Assembly: GCA_050290225.1 (NCBI GenBank)
Contig: JBNKHG010000076.1
Coordinates: 1 to 64,000, forward strand
Direction: 5' to 3'
DNA length: 64,000 bases
DNA from: JBNKHG01 sp050290225
Lineage (GTDB): Bacteria; Pseudomonadota; Gammaproteobacteria; Pseudomonadales; Cellvibrionaceae
The notes under the pieces were generated by a model. That model saw only the letters and a program-made list of their open reading frames with translations, had not been told where the DNA came from and did not search any database. Positions 25,714 through 34,965 of the stretch are shown here, one piece after another. Every line of letters begins with the position of its first letter. Position 1 is the first letter of the stretch. Position numbers and translations under genes: made by a program.

Positions 25714-27984
25714 ATGAAAATTGAATCCAGAAACCTGTTGGCGACCCTACGGGGCAATCCCACCATGGCGGTCCTGGTGGTCGCCCTGTTCGGGTTCCTT
25801 GTGGCCATCGCGGTCAGCCTTTATTTAATTCAGCGGGACACCGGTCGCGACCAGCAGTATCTGCAGTTAACCGCTGAACTGAGGGCTCTCTCCTACCGGG
25901 TGACATCGTTGTCGCGAGAATCGACTTCTGGTGACGAAGCGGCGTTTGCAGAATTGCAAACTGTGGTGAAATCCATGGAAGCCCTGTGGAATAAATTGCG
26001 GGCCAGCGACGCTGCCACGCGCCAGGCCCTTGCCGACGAAATCGCCGGTTACGATGGTATCTGGCAACGGGTGAAATCCAATGCCGAGACAATTATCACC
26101 AACAAAGACACGATTATTTTCCTAAATGATGTCGCCAACACCCTGAACGAATCGCTGCCGGAACTCCAGGCCGAGCACAACTACATTGTCGAGATTTTGT
26201 TGGAAAACAAGGCCCCGGCTGATCAGGTGTCAGTCGCGCAGATGCAATCCTGGCGCGCTGAGCGCATCGGCCGGAATGTGGACAAGATGCTTCGCGGTGG
26301 CGCCGACGCCGATAAGGCCGCCGACCAGTTCAATCTCGATGCCAGCCTATTCGGGAAGGTGCTCAAGGGTATGAGCGAGGGCGATACGGCCATGAGTATC
26401 TCGCGTATCTCCAACCGTGACGCGCGGGAGAGTCTGAACGAAATTAGTGAATTGTTTGGGTTTGTGAGCAGCTCGGTTCGGGAAATATTTGAGGCCTCGC
26501 CCGCCCTGTTTAAAGCGCGTCAGTCCGCCAATGCCCTGCTAGACGATTCTCCCTTGTTGCTGGAAGCCCTGGGAGAACTGGCGGACAGAATTTCCGCCCA
26601 GGCCGGTTCTCGCCAGCCCAACAACCTCACCCTGGCAATCCTGGGGATCTGCTTGGCAGCCAGTATCATCCTGATCGGCTTACAAATGTACACAGGCACC
26701 CGCCGCCGTCTGACAGAAACGGCGGAAACCAACGAGCGCAACCAGTCCGCGATTTTGCGATTGCTCGATGAACTGGCGGATCTTGCTGACGGTGACCTGA
26801 CCTCCACCGCTACTGTAACCGAGGACTTTACCGGTGCTATCGCCGACTCCATTAACTTTACAATCGACCAATTGCGGGTTCTGGTGTCGCGAATTAACGA
26901 GACAGCGGTAGACGTTTCGGGGGCAGCCCAGGAAACCCAACAGACGGCCCTGCACCTGGCCGAGGCCTCGGAGCACCAGGCCCAGGAAATTGCCGGCGTC
27001 TCGGCGGCGATCAATGAAATGGCTGTGACCATTGACCAGGTGTCGGCCAATGCGGCCGAGTCCACCTCGGTGGCGGAGCGTTCGGTATCCATCGCCAGCA
27101 ATGGCGCCAAAGTGGTACAGAACACCATCCGCGGCATGGATACTATTCGCGAGCAGATTCAGGACACCTCCAAGCGGATCAAACGCCTGGGTGAGTCCTC
27201 TCAGGAGATCGGTGACATCGTATCCTTGATTAACGACATTGCCGACCAGACCAACATCCTCGCCTTGAACGCCGCTATCCAGGCCTCTATGGCCGGTGAT
27301 GCGGGACGCGGCTTCGCGGTGGTTGCGGATGAGGTACAGCGCCTGGCGGAACGTTCAGCCGCTGCTACCAAGCAGATCGAAGCGCTGGTAAAAACCATTC
27401 AAAATGACACCAACGAGGCGGTGATCTCGATGGAGCAAACCACCTCGGAAGTGGTGCGCGGTGCCAGACTGGCCCAAGATGCAGGTGTGGCGCTGGAAGA
27501 AATTGAAAGCGTATCCACCAGCCTCGCCGACCTTATTCAGAACATTTCCGACGCCGCCCGCCAGCAGGCCTCTTCGGCGGGCCATATTTCTAATACCATG
27601 AACGTGATCCAGGAGATTACCTCCCAGACCTCCGCCGGTACAGGTGCCACTGCCCAGTCGATTGGTAATCTGGCTGAAATGGCACTCGATCTGCGTGAAT
27701 CTGTGGCGGGCTTCAAACTGCCGGAAGACGCCGCAGAGCTGGATGCCATACCTGTGATGCAACCGCAAACGGAAGAGGAAGAACTGGCCAACGCCTTGGA
27801 GGAGCCTCTGGATGAGTTGCAGGATTCTGATCTGGGCCTAGAATTGGACCCGGATATAGATGCTGAACTGGAGGAACTCGAGAACCTGGAAGCGTCCGAG
27901 CAGGAAGAGGCCGATATCGAGGTCGCTTTTGGCGAAGGGGTTGATAAAAACCAGGACCCTAGCCGCTCAGAAACCCTGATCTGA
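25714..27984 (+). CDS. pilJ: Methyl-accepting chemotaxis protein PilJ with an acidic C-terminal tail
   Basis: Membrane receptor of the Pil-Chp system. 756 residues: a first membrane segment (about 18-40), periplasmic PilJ sensor modules, a second segment (about 307-327), HAMP, and an MCP signalling domain with the hairpin tip (IVSLINDIADQTNILALNAAIQAS). P. aeruginosa PilJ is about 680 residues. The excess here is a tail from about residue 675 to the end that is strongly acidic (blocks such as EEEELANALEEPLDELQ) and lies outside the MCP fold. GGAG is placed 8 nt before the ATG. No pilK methyltransferase gene follows, so adaptation may use enzymes encoded elsewhere. Confidence 0.94.
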   Translation: MKIESRNLLATLRGNPTMAVLVVALFGFLVAIAVSLYLIQRDTGRDQQYLQLTAELRALSYRVTSLSRESTSGDEAAFAELQTVVKSMEALWNKLRASDAATRQALADEIAGYDGIWQRVKSNAETIITNKDTIIFLNDVANTLNESLPELQAEHNYIVEILLENKAPADQVSVAQMQSWRAERIGRNVDKMLRGGADADKAADQFNLDASLFGKVLKGMSEGDTAMSISRISNRDARESLNEISELFGFVSSSVREIFEASPALFKARQSANALLDDSPLLLEALGELADRISAQAGSRQPNNLTLAILGICLAASIILIGLQMYTGTRRRLTETAETNERNQSAILRLLDELADLADGDLTSTATVTEDFTGAIADSINFTIDQLRVLVSRINETAVDVSGAAQETQQTALHLAEASEHQAQEIAGVSAAINEMAVTIDQVSANAAESTSVAERSVSIASNGAKVVQNTIRGMDTIREQIQDTSKRIKRLGESSQEIGDIVSLINDIADQTNILALNAAIQASMAGDAGRGFAVVADEVQRLAERSAAATKQIEALVKTIQNDTNEAVISMEQTTSEVVRGARLAQDAGVALEEIESVSTSLADLIQNISDAARQQASSAGHISNTMNVIQEITSQTSAGTGATAQSIGNLAEMALDLRESVAGFKLPEDAAELDAIPVMQPQTEEEELANALEEPLDELQDSDLGLELDPDIDAELEELENLEASEQEEADIEVAFGEGVDKNQDPSRSETLI

Positions 27985-28102
27985 ACGGGGACCGCGAAGG
28001 CCCTGGCTGGCTCCCTGAAAATAGGGCGGCCTCAAATTTTATGGCTAGAGCCCTGATATACCACTGATTGCAGGACAGAAAAATAACGAGGAATGCTCCG
28101 GT

Positions 28103-31100
28103 ATGGGAGACAGCCGTAATTTTGCAGCGCTGGACTGGGTTATTGGTGAAATTGGCGAGACCCTGAAGCAGGCGCGTCAAGCCCTGGAAGCCCACGTGGA
28201 GGATCCACAGGATTCATCCAATATCCGCTTTTGCGTGACTTATCTGCACCAGGTGCATGGCAGTTTGCAAATGGTGGAATTTCACGGTGCCGCGCTGTTG
28301 GCCGAAGAAATGGAGCACCTCTCCCAGGCGATGCTCAACCACAGTGTCAGCAGTGACACTGAGGCCCAGGAAGTGTTGATGCGTGGGATACTTCAATTAC
28401 CGGTGTATCTCGAACAGGTCAAGGCTGCGCGTAAAGATCACCCGGCCATGGTGCTTCCGCTACTCAATGACTTGCGCGTTGTGCGCGGCGAGAGTCTCCT
28501 GACCGAAACCCATTTGTTTTCCCCCGATCTGGGGCCGGCGCGCAGTGTGGCCGGTGAGCGAATACCGGCCACAAAGAATGATAAACAGTTCAAGGCTCTG
28601 ATTGCCAAGTTGCGCCAGATGTATCAGTACGCAGCGGGTGGCATAATTCGCGGCACCAATATCCATGAAAATCTGGCCTACCTCGACAAAGTATTCTCCC
28701 GGCTTCATCACCTCACTCAAGGCAGTGCACGCCAACCCCTGTGGGATATCGCCCTGGCATTGCTGGAAGGTCTTGCAAATGAAGCCATCGAGTCCAGTGC
28801 AACGGTCAAGAACCTGTTGCGGGACCTTAACAACGAAATCAAATTGCTGGCGGTGCATGGCACAAAAGCGTTAAACAGCTTCACTAACGAAGAGTTGATT
28901 AAAAACCTGCTCTACTATGTTGCGCATGCTGAAGGTGAAGGCCAGCACCTGACACGGATTCAGGAGACCTACAGCCTCGCCGGTGCCCTGCCGAACCAGG
29001 AAAGTGTGCAGGCCGATGCCTTGATGGCGGCTCCGGACCCGGATGCCATACGCTCGGTGGTGACGGCTCTGAAGGATGAGATGGAGGCAGTCAAGCGCGC
29101 GCTGGATGTTTGCCTCACGGGTCGCGATAGCGAGGCGGGCCTTCATGAGGCCCTGCCGATCCTGAAACGTGTTGCAGACACCATGGCGGTATTGGGAATG
29201 GCTCACCTGCGCAAGCAGGTCGTCGAGCAGACGGCGGCGCTTGAGCAGGCCGCGGCCAGTAAGGATGGACTGAGTGACGATCTGTTGCTAAGTGTCGCCA
29301 GCCATATTATCGACATAGAAGCCAGCCTCGATGTCCTTGCCAGCGGCGTCAATCAGTCGTCAACCGCATCTCCCCGCAATCCTCATATCGATCGCGCACA
29401 GGCAACGGTATTGCGGGAGTCCCGTCACGGGCTGGAGAAAGCAAAGGACGCCATTGTTGAGTATATCGCCTCTCAGTGGGATCGCAGCCATCTGGTCGCA
29501 GTTCCCCAACTGCTCAGCGAGATTCGCGGTGGCCTGGAGATGCTGCCATTGCAGCGTCCGGCGCGTATTATTGCCGCCTGCTCAGACTACGTTGAGGAAC
29601 AACTGCTTAACAGCGAACTCACGCCTGACTGGTCCGCTCTGGACACCCTGGCAGACGCAATCACCAGTGTCGAATATTACCTTGAACGCTTGAGTGGCGA
29701 CCGGGAAGAGGAAGACGAACTGGTGCTCGGCGTCGCCGAAGACAGTGTCGAGGCTCTGGGCTACAGTGTCTTGGGAGAGGTGAAAACGCCCGTCGAGAAA
29801 TCACTCGAAATTAGTACCACTCCCGAGACGGCAGCTACTGAGAGTGAGGGAACCTCGCAGGACACAAGTGAACCGGGGGTTGAGTCGACAGCCGGTGAGC
29901 AGAAGGTGCCAGTAGAAGGCCCTGACCTGGATTCCGACGGCAATCAGGTGGAAACCCCGCCCCCTGTCTTGACAGAAATGTCGACAGAGCCGGAACCAGT
30001 AGTACAAGAGACCGTAGCGACCGGTGACGACCAGCCACAATCGCCGATCCATGCCGACACAGTGACAGCCGCGGAACCGACCTCGGTTGATGATGCCGAT
30101 GACACTGAAAGCGATGAGATCGATGAAGAGATCCTGGATATCTTTATCGAAGAGGCTGAGGAAGTTACAGAAACCATAAACGAGTTCTTTCCCAAATGGG
30201 TCCAGGATCTCACTCTGGAAGACGATCTGGTTGAGATCCGTCGCGCTTTCCATACCCTCAAGGGAAGTGGCCGTATGGTGCAGGCGCTGGATATCGGCGA
30301 GCTGGCCTGGTCGGTAGAAAACATGCTCAACCGGGTAATCGATGGCACTGTGTCGCCCGGTCCAGCTCACGTCAATCTGATTGAACGGGTGCGGGTGTTG
30401 TTACCGGATTTGATCGAGGCCTTCAAAAACAAGGCTCCCAATCCGGAACCAGGCATGACCCAACAGTATCAAGCCTGGGCCGAAGAACTGGCCAAGGGCA
30501 ATATTCCTGAGCCTCTGTTGGACCTGGCAGAGGTCGAGGCCCCCGCGGAAGAGACCGGTACGGGGACAGCAGCTCAACACGAATCGGAGGCTGCAACTGC
30601 GGCGCACGAAGCCAGCCTGGCAGCTTTGGAAGATGAGGAACAGGATCGGATTCTGTGGGAAATTTTTGGGTCTGAGGCCATTTCCCACCTCAGTGTGATC
30701 GAAAGCTTTATTGCCGAGATGGAGGAGGCCAAACCCCTGTTCACGCCTCCGAGCGATCCAATGCAGCGCGCCCTGCACACGCTCAAGGGCAGTGCGCATA
30801 TGGCTGATGTCAGGCCCATTGCCGAGTTGGCCACTCCGTTGGAGCGATTCGTTAAGGAGCTGCGCACCTACCAGGTCAATATCGACGAGGATATTCTGCA
30901 GCTGATAAAAGATGGTGCTGCCTATACCCGATTGGCCCTGGAGCAGATTGAATCCGGTGCTGAGGTGGAACTGCCCCGCCTGGGACAATTTATCGCGCGC
31001 GTCGACGAGCTGAAAGAACTTTCCATAGGAACCCTGATTCGGCAACAGCAAGCTCAGGACCCTGCCCAGAAAAAGGTCGATCCAGAGCTTCTGTCCATTT

Positions 31101-34100
31101 TTATGGCCGAGGAAATGGATTTGCTGCTGGAAGCGGAAAACATTCTCCAGCGCTGGAGAGCACAACCCGGGGATATCGCGGCACTGTCACCGCTTCGGGA
31201 TGAGCTGTCGACCCTGGAGCGAGGGGCGGAACACGCCAACCTGCCGGTCATGGCTGATTTGAGTGGCCAGCTGCGCAACCTGTACGAAGGCATTGAAGCG
31301 GGCGAGCGCGGCTATTCCGACAGTCTATGCGAGTTGTTGACGAATGCGCATAACGCCCTGCTGGATATGGTCGATGCAATCGCTGCGGGACAGAATCTCT
31401 CTGAATTGTCCGCCCATATTGCAGATCCCTTGACAGCCCTGCTTGCACCGGGCGTTACACTGGAAGCCGAAGCCGAAGCCGAAGCCGAAGCCGAAGCCGA
31501 AGCCGAAGCCGAAGCCGAAGCCGAAGCCGGAGTTGCTGGCGAAAGTGAAGGGTTTGAAGGCTTCGCGGATGTCGATGGCCTGGAGGGCGCGGAATTTGTT
31601 GAGGACCTACTAGAGTTCGACGAAGCGGAGTTGGAGCAAGCTCTTGGCGATCTCGCCGCGGAAGAGGAGTTGGTCCTGCCCGATCTGGAAGCGAAAATCG
31701 GTGATAGCGAGCATACGGTCGAAGCTGTAAACGAGCAGGAAACCGAACCAGCACCGGAGGCCGATCAGTCCCCCGGAACTGCAGAGAGTGAAGTGGAAGA
31801 GGCGATCGAGCCGGCCGAAGAGGAACCGGAGGCAGCTTCTGTGGCGGAGACTTTGACAGAGTCGAGCGCAGCGGATGAACTGGATACGGAGATTGTCGAG
31901 ATTTTTATCGAGGAGGCCGATGAACTCCTGGAAGAAATCGATAGCGCCATTGATGGATGGTCTACAGCCGATAAGGGTCGCGAGAGCATCGAAGCGCTTA
32001 AGCGCGCCCTGCATACTCTGAAAGGGGGCGCTCGCCTGGCCGGTCTGATGGGACTGGGACAGTTGGCCCACGAGTGCGAAACCTACGTGATCAATCACGA
32101 AGACGACCATGCGCTGGATTCAACTTTCTTTGCGGCTCTGCATCAGTATCAGGACCGTTTGCTTAACAGCGTCGACAAGGTCAAGGCCAAAGTGGCGGGC
32201 GAGAATCCCGAGGGCATGGGCGAGATAATTGACGTGCCTGACGAGTCCAAGTTGCAAGTGGCGGCGGATGACACCGAGACGGAACCCCGGGAGGCCAGTG
32301 AATCGAATGCGGCTCCCGCCGGCCAGTCAACCTCTGCTGATATCCTGCCTTTTTCTCCCAAACCCCAGGCGCCCAAATCCAAGGCGCCTGATGCCGCCTT
32401 TAATGGCAAACCGCAGCTACCGGCAGGTCCCGAAGTCACCACTACCCTGGCGGGTGCCCAAAATGCCGCTGCCCTGGCCGCCAAGCGCAGCGGACCTCAG
32501 GAAGTGGTTAAGGTATCGGCGGAATTGTTGGAGGAGTTGGTCAATCTCGCCGGTGAGACCTCAATCAGTCGCGGTCGCATGGAGGAACAGATAAGCGAAC
32601 TGGGTTTTGCCATCGATGAAATGGATGCCACCATCAAACGCTTGCAGGAGCAGTTGCGACGTCTGGATATCGAGACCGAAGCCCAGGTGTTGTTCCGTCA
32701 GGAGCAGATGGCGGAACACGACGAATTCGATCCGCTGGAAATGGACCGCTACTCCCAGTTGCAGCAGCTATCCCGCTCCCTGACTGAATCCGCTTCTGAC
32801 TTGCTGGATTTGAAGTCAACCCTGATTGATAAAACCCGTGACGCTGAAACCCTGTTGCTGCAGCAATCGCGCATTAACACCGACTTGCAGGAAGGGCTGA
32901 TGCGCTCGCGCATGGTGCCCTTTTCGCGTCTGGTGCCTCGCTTGCGTCGCATCGTACGCCAGGTTTCGGGTGAGCTGGGTAAACAGGTCAGTTTTGAACT
33001 GGACAATGTAGAGGGGGAACTCGACCGCTCAGTGTTGGAGCGTATGGTCGCCCCCCTTGAGCATATGTTGCGTAACGCGGTGGATCACGGTATCGAAAAT
33101 GGCGAAGAGCGGGCCGCGGCTGGCAAACCCGCCGTGGGGCGTATATCGCTCAGCCTCGGACGCGAAGGTGGCGACGTGCTTTTGCGCCTGGTGGATGACG
33201 GTCGTGGCATCAACCTGGAGCGGGTGCGGGATAAAGCTATCGAGCGCGGCCTGATGGCGCCAGATGCCAAGCTGTCCGACCACGATATTATGCAGTTTAT
33301 TCTTCACGCCGGCTTTTCTACCGCCGCACAGGTGACGCAGATTTCCGGTCGCGGGGTGGGACTGGACGTGGTGCACTCGGAGATCAAACAGCTCGGCGGT
33401 GCCATGTTTATCAACTCCCGCCTGGGAGAGGGTACGGAATTTGTGGTGCGGCTGCCGTTTACCGTGTCGGTTAACCGCGCCCTGATGGTGAGAATTGGCG
33501 AAGACCGCTACGCCATTCCTCTCAATAGCATCGAAGGTATCGTACGCGTCAGCCCCTTCGAGTTGGAGCACTATTACAGCGACCCCCAGGCCAGTTTCGA
33601 GTACGCGGGGGAAAACTACCTGGTTCGTTATCTCGGCAACATGCTCTACAGCGACGCCCGTCCGAAGCTTGAGGGGCAGGTGTTGCCGATGCCTGTGGTC
33701 CTGGTGCGCAGTGCCGAACACACCGTTGCACTGCAGGTGGATGCGCTTATGGGCAGCCGGGAGATTGTGGTGAAAACCCTGGGGCCGCAGTTTAGTACTG
33801 TACAGGGGTTGTCGGGTGCCACGGTTATGGGTGACGGTAGTGTGGTGGTGATTCTCGACCCCCATGCCATGATCCGCAAAGACGTCGCCATGGTCAGTCA
33901 TCAGCCGCACGTTGTGCCACTGTCGCGTCCGGAAACCGAAACTGTAGACGAAAAAACCGTAATGGTGGTGGATGATTCTGTAACCGTGCGCAAGGTCACC
34001 AGCCGTTTTCTTGAGCGCGAGGGTTACAATGTGGTGACCGCCAAAGATGGTGCCGATGCGCTGTTGCAACTGCAGGAAAAGTTACCGGATATCATGTTGC

Positions 34101-34324
34101 TTGATATCGAAATGCCGCGCATGGATGGTTTCGAGGTGGCAAAAAATATGCGAAGCAGCAGTCGCTTGAAGGGCATTCCCATTATCATGATTACATCGCG
34201 CACGGGTGATAAACACCGTGATCGCGCCCTGAGTCTGGGAGTCAACAAGTATATGGGTAAGCCCTACCAGGAAGACGCTCTGTTGGCGAATATTCGCGAA
34301 TTGCTGGGCGAAGAGGACGGCTGA
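28103..34324 (+). CDS. chpA: Pil-Chp hybrid histidine kinase ChpA (CheA-type)
   Basis: Giant cytoplasmic CheA-like kinase, 2073 residues (P. aeruginosa ChpA is about 2470). The N-terminal roughly 650 residues are helical and FimL/Hpt-like, with a degenerate LHQVHGSLQMV site. Three canonical phosphotransfer sites follow: H717 (AFHTLKGSGRM), H892 (ALHTLKGSAHM) and H1304 (ALHTLKGGARL); a further module near 1000-1080 lacks the His. Then come the dimerisation helices, the CheA HATPase (LRNAVDHGIE; DDGRGINLERV; GRGVGLDVV), a CheW-like domain and a C-terminal receiver with D2001 in MLLDIEMPRMDGF. Acidic linkers separate the modules, one of them made of an 11-fold EA repeat. It receives signals from PilJ through PilI and phosphorylates PilG/PilH. 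Confidence 0.95.
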   Translation: MGDSRNFAALDWVIGEIGETLKQARQALEAHVEDPQDSSNIRFCVTYLHQVHGSLQMVEFHGAALLAEEMEHLSQAMLNHSVSSDTEAQEVLMRGILQLPVYLEQVKAARKDHPAMVLPLLNDLRVVRGESLLTETHLFSPDLGPARSVAGERIPATKNDKQFKALIAKLRQMYQYAAGGIIRGTNIHENLAYLDKVFSRLHHLTQGSARQPLWDIALALLEGLANEAIESSATVKNLLRDLNNEIKLLAVHGTKALNSFTNEELIKNLLYYVAHAEGEGQHLTRIQETYSLAGALPNQESVQADALMAAPDPDAIRSVVTALKDEMEAVKRALDVCLTGRDSEAGLHEALPILKRVADTMAVLGMAHLRKQVVEQTAALEQAAASKDGLSDDLLLSVASHIIDIEASLDVLASGVNQSSTASPRNPHIDRAQATVLRESRHGLEKAKDAIVEYIASQWDRSHLVAVPQLLSEIRGGLEMLPLQRPARIIAACSDYVEEQLLNSELTPDWSALDTLADAITSVEYYLERLSGDREEEDELVLGVAEDSVEALGYSVLGEVKTPVEKSLEISTTPETAATESEGTSQDTSEPGVESTAGEQKVPVEGPDLDSDGNQVETPPPVLTEMSTEPEPVVQETVATGDDQPQSPIHADTVTAAEPTSVDDADDTESDEIDEEILDIFIEEAEEVTETINEFFPKWVQDLTLEDDLVEIRRAFHTLKGSGRMVQALDIGELAWSVENMLNRVIDGTVSPGPAHVNLIERVRVLLPDLIEAFKNKAPNPEPGMTQQYQAWAEELAKGNIPEPLLDLAEVEAPAEETGTGTAAQHESEAATAAHEASLAALEDEEQDRILWEIFGSEAISHLSVIESFIAEMEEAKPLFTPPSDPMQRALHTLKGSAHMADVRPIAELATPLERFVKELRTYQVNIDEDILQLIKDGAAYTRLALEQIESGAEVELPRLGQFIARVDELKELSIGTLIRQQQAQDPAQKKVDPELLSIFMAEEMDLLLEAENILQRWRAQPGDIAALSPLRDELSTLERGAEHANLPVMADLSGQLRNLYEGIEAGERGYSDSLCELLTNAHNALLDMVDAIAAGQNLSELSAHIADPLTALLAPGVTLEAEAEAEAEAEAEAEAEAEAEAGVAGESEGFEGFADVDGLEGAEFVEDLLEFDEAELEQALGDLAAEEELVLPDLEAKIGDSEHTVEAVNEQETEPAPEADQSPGTAESEVEEAIEPAEEEPEAASVAETLTESSAADELDTEIVEIFIEEADELLEEIDSAIDGWSTADKGRESIEALKRALHTLKGGARLAGLMGLGQLAHECETYVINHEDDHALDSTFFAALHQYQDRLLNSVDKVKAKVAGENPEGMGEIIDVPDESKLQVAADDTETEPREASESNAAPAGQSTSADILPFSPKPQAPKSKAPDAAFNGKPQLPAGPEVTTTLAGAQNAAALAAKRSGPQEVVKVSAELLEELVNLAGETSISRGRMEEQISELGFAIDEMDATIKRLQEQLRRLDIETEAQVLFRQEQMAEHDEFDPLEMDRYSQLQQLSRSLTESASDLLDLKSTLIDKTRDAETLLLQQSRINTDLQEGLMRSRMVPFSRLVPRLRRIVRQVSGELGKQVSFELDNVEGELDRSVLERMVAPLEHMLRNAVDHGIENGEERAAAGKPAVGRISLSLGREGGDVLLRLVDDGRGINLERVRDKAIERGLMAPDAKLSDHDIMQFILHAGFSTAAQVTQISGRGVGLDVVHSEIKQLGGAMFINSRLGEGTEFVVRLPFTVSVNRALMVRIGEDRYAIPLNSIEGIVRVSPFELEHYYSDPQASFEYAGENYLVRYLGNMLYSDARPKLEGQVLPMPVVLVRSAEHTVALQVDALMGSREIVVKTLGPQFSTVQGLSGATVMGDGSVVVILDPHAMIRKDVAMVSHQPHVVPLSRPETETVDEKTVMVVDDSVTVRKVTSRFLEREGYNVVTAKDGADALLQLQEKLPDIMLLDIEMPRMDGFEVAKNMRSSSRLKGIPIIMITSRTGDKHRDRALSLGVNKYMGKPYQEDALLANIRELLGEEDG
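31463..31528 (+). repeat. (GAAGCC)11 perfect hexanucleotide tandem repeat within chpA
   Basis: Eleven uninterrupted GAAGCC units encode (Glu-Ala)11 in the linker before the third canonical Hpt domain of ChpA. All codons are identical, so the tract looks young and slippage-prone. Because the unit is six bases, gain or loss changes linker length by two residues without shifting the frame. Confidence 0.97.
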
Positions 34325-34412
34325 CCGCGCGGTATTTTGGTCCAGGTGTAATGCAAACGCGGTTCGGTAGCTGTCCGAGACTGCAAGCGTTAATGAAGAA
34401 GAGGGTAAGCTG

Positions 34413-34910
34413 GTGTCCGGCAATCTGCCACAGGCAATTGAAACTACAAACGTTGAAGAAGTGCCGAGTTTATTGATTCCACTGGGAGGGCGTACGCTGA
34501 TAGTGCCCACGGTGTCGGTCGCGGAAATGGCCTCCTATACCCGGGTGGAACCCGAAGCAGATGCGCCCAGCTGGTTTCTAGGCCACTTTTTGTGGCGTGA
34601 TCAGAAGGTGCCCTTACTCTCTTTTGAGGATATTAACGGAGAAATCAAACCCGAGGTGCAGGGGCATTCCCGGGTGGCAGTGTTTAACAATACCGGCGTG
34701 AGCGATGATTTGCCCTTTATCGGTGTATTGACCCAGGGGATACCGCGTATGGCTCGTGTGGTGGAAGAGGAAATTTCCACGATTGAGGATGCCCGGAAAA
34801 AACCGTTTGAGCTGATGCATGTGTCCCTGGCGGGGGAAGTTGCCGTGATTCCGGATGTGGCGGCGCTGGAACATGCCTATTTGGATTATCGCCGGAGTTG
34901 TATAAATTAA
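34413..34910 (+). CDS. chpC: CheW-like protein of the Pil-Chp cluster (ChpC-like)
   Basis: 165-residue CheW-domain protein starting at GTG, with GAGGGTAAG upstream. It begins the fold at LLIPLGGRTLIVPTVSVAEMASY and continues with FLGHFLWRDQKVPLLSFEDI and a C-terminal VAALEHAYLDYRRS. The place after chpA matches chpC of Pseudomonas, although chpB is missing between them. It is presumably a second adaptor linking other receptors to ChpA. The stop codon lies within a 16-bp unit that is tandemly duplicated downstream. Confidence 0.82.
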   Translation: MSGNLPQAIETTNVEEVPSLLIPLGGRTLIVPTVSVAEMASYTRVEPEADAPSWFLGHFLWRDQKVPLLSFEDINGEIKPEVQGHSRVAVFNNTGVSDDLPFIGVLTQGIPRMARVVEEEISTIEDARKKPFELMHVSLAGEVAVIPDVAALEHAYLDYRRSCIN

Positions 34911-34937
34911 GAGTTGTATAAATTAAGAGTTGTATTA
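34895..34937. repeat. 16-bp tandem repeat (2.7 copies) spanning the chpC stop codon
   Basis: The unit gagttgtataaattaa occurs at 34895-34910 (coding the last residues and stop of chpC) and again at 34911-34926, followed by a partial 11-bp copy. It looks like a recent local duplication. Confidence 0.95.
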
Positions 34938-34965
34938 GCTAAACATCGTTGAAACAGTCAAACAC

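Noticed and set aside
31463..31528. Hexamer tract as a CRISPR-like array
   Set aside because: There are no spacers. It is a simple in-frame microsatellite encoding Glu-Ala repeats.
33029..34069. 346-codon frame antisense to chpA
   Set aside because: It lies opposite the ATPase and CheW domains of ChpA and lacks its own motifs or ribosome-binding site.
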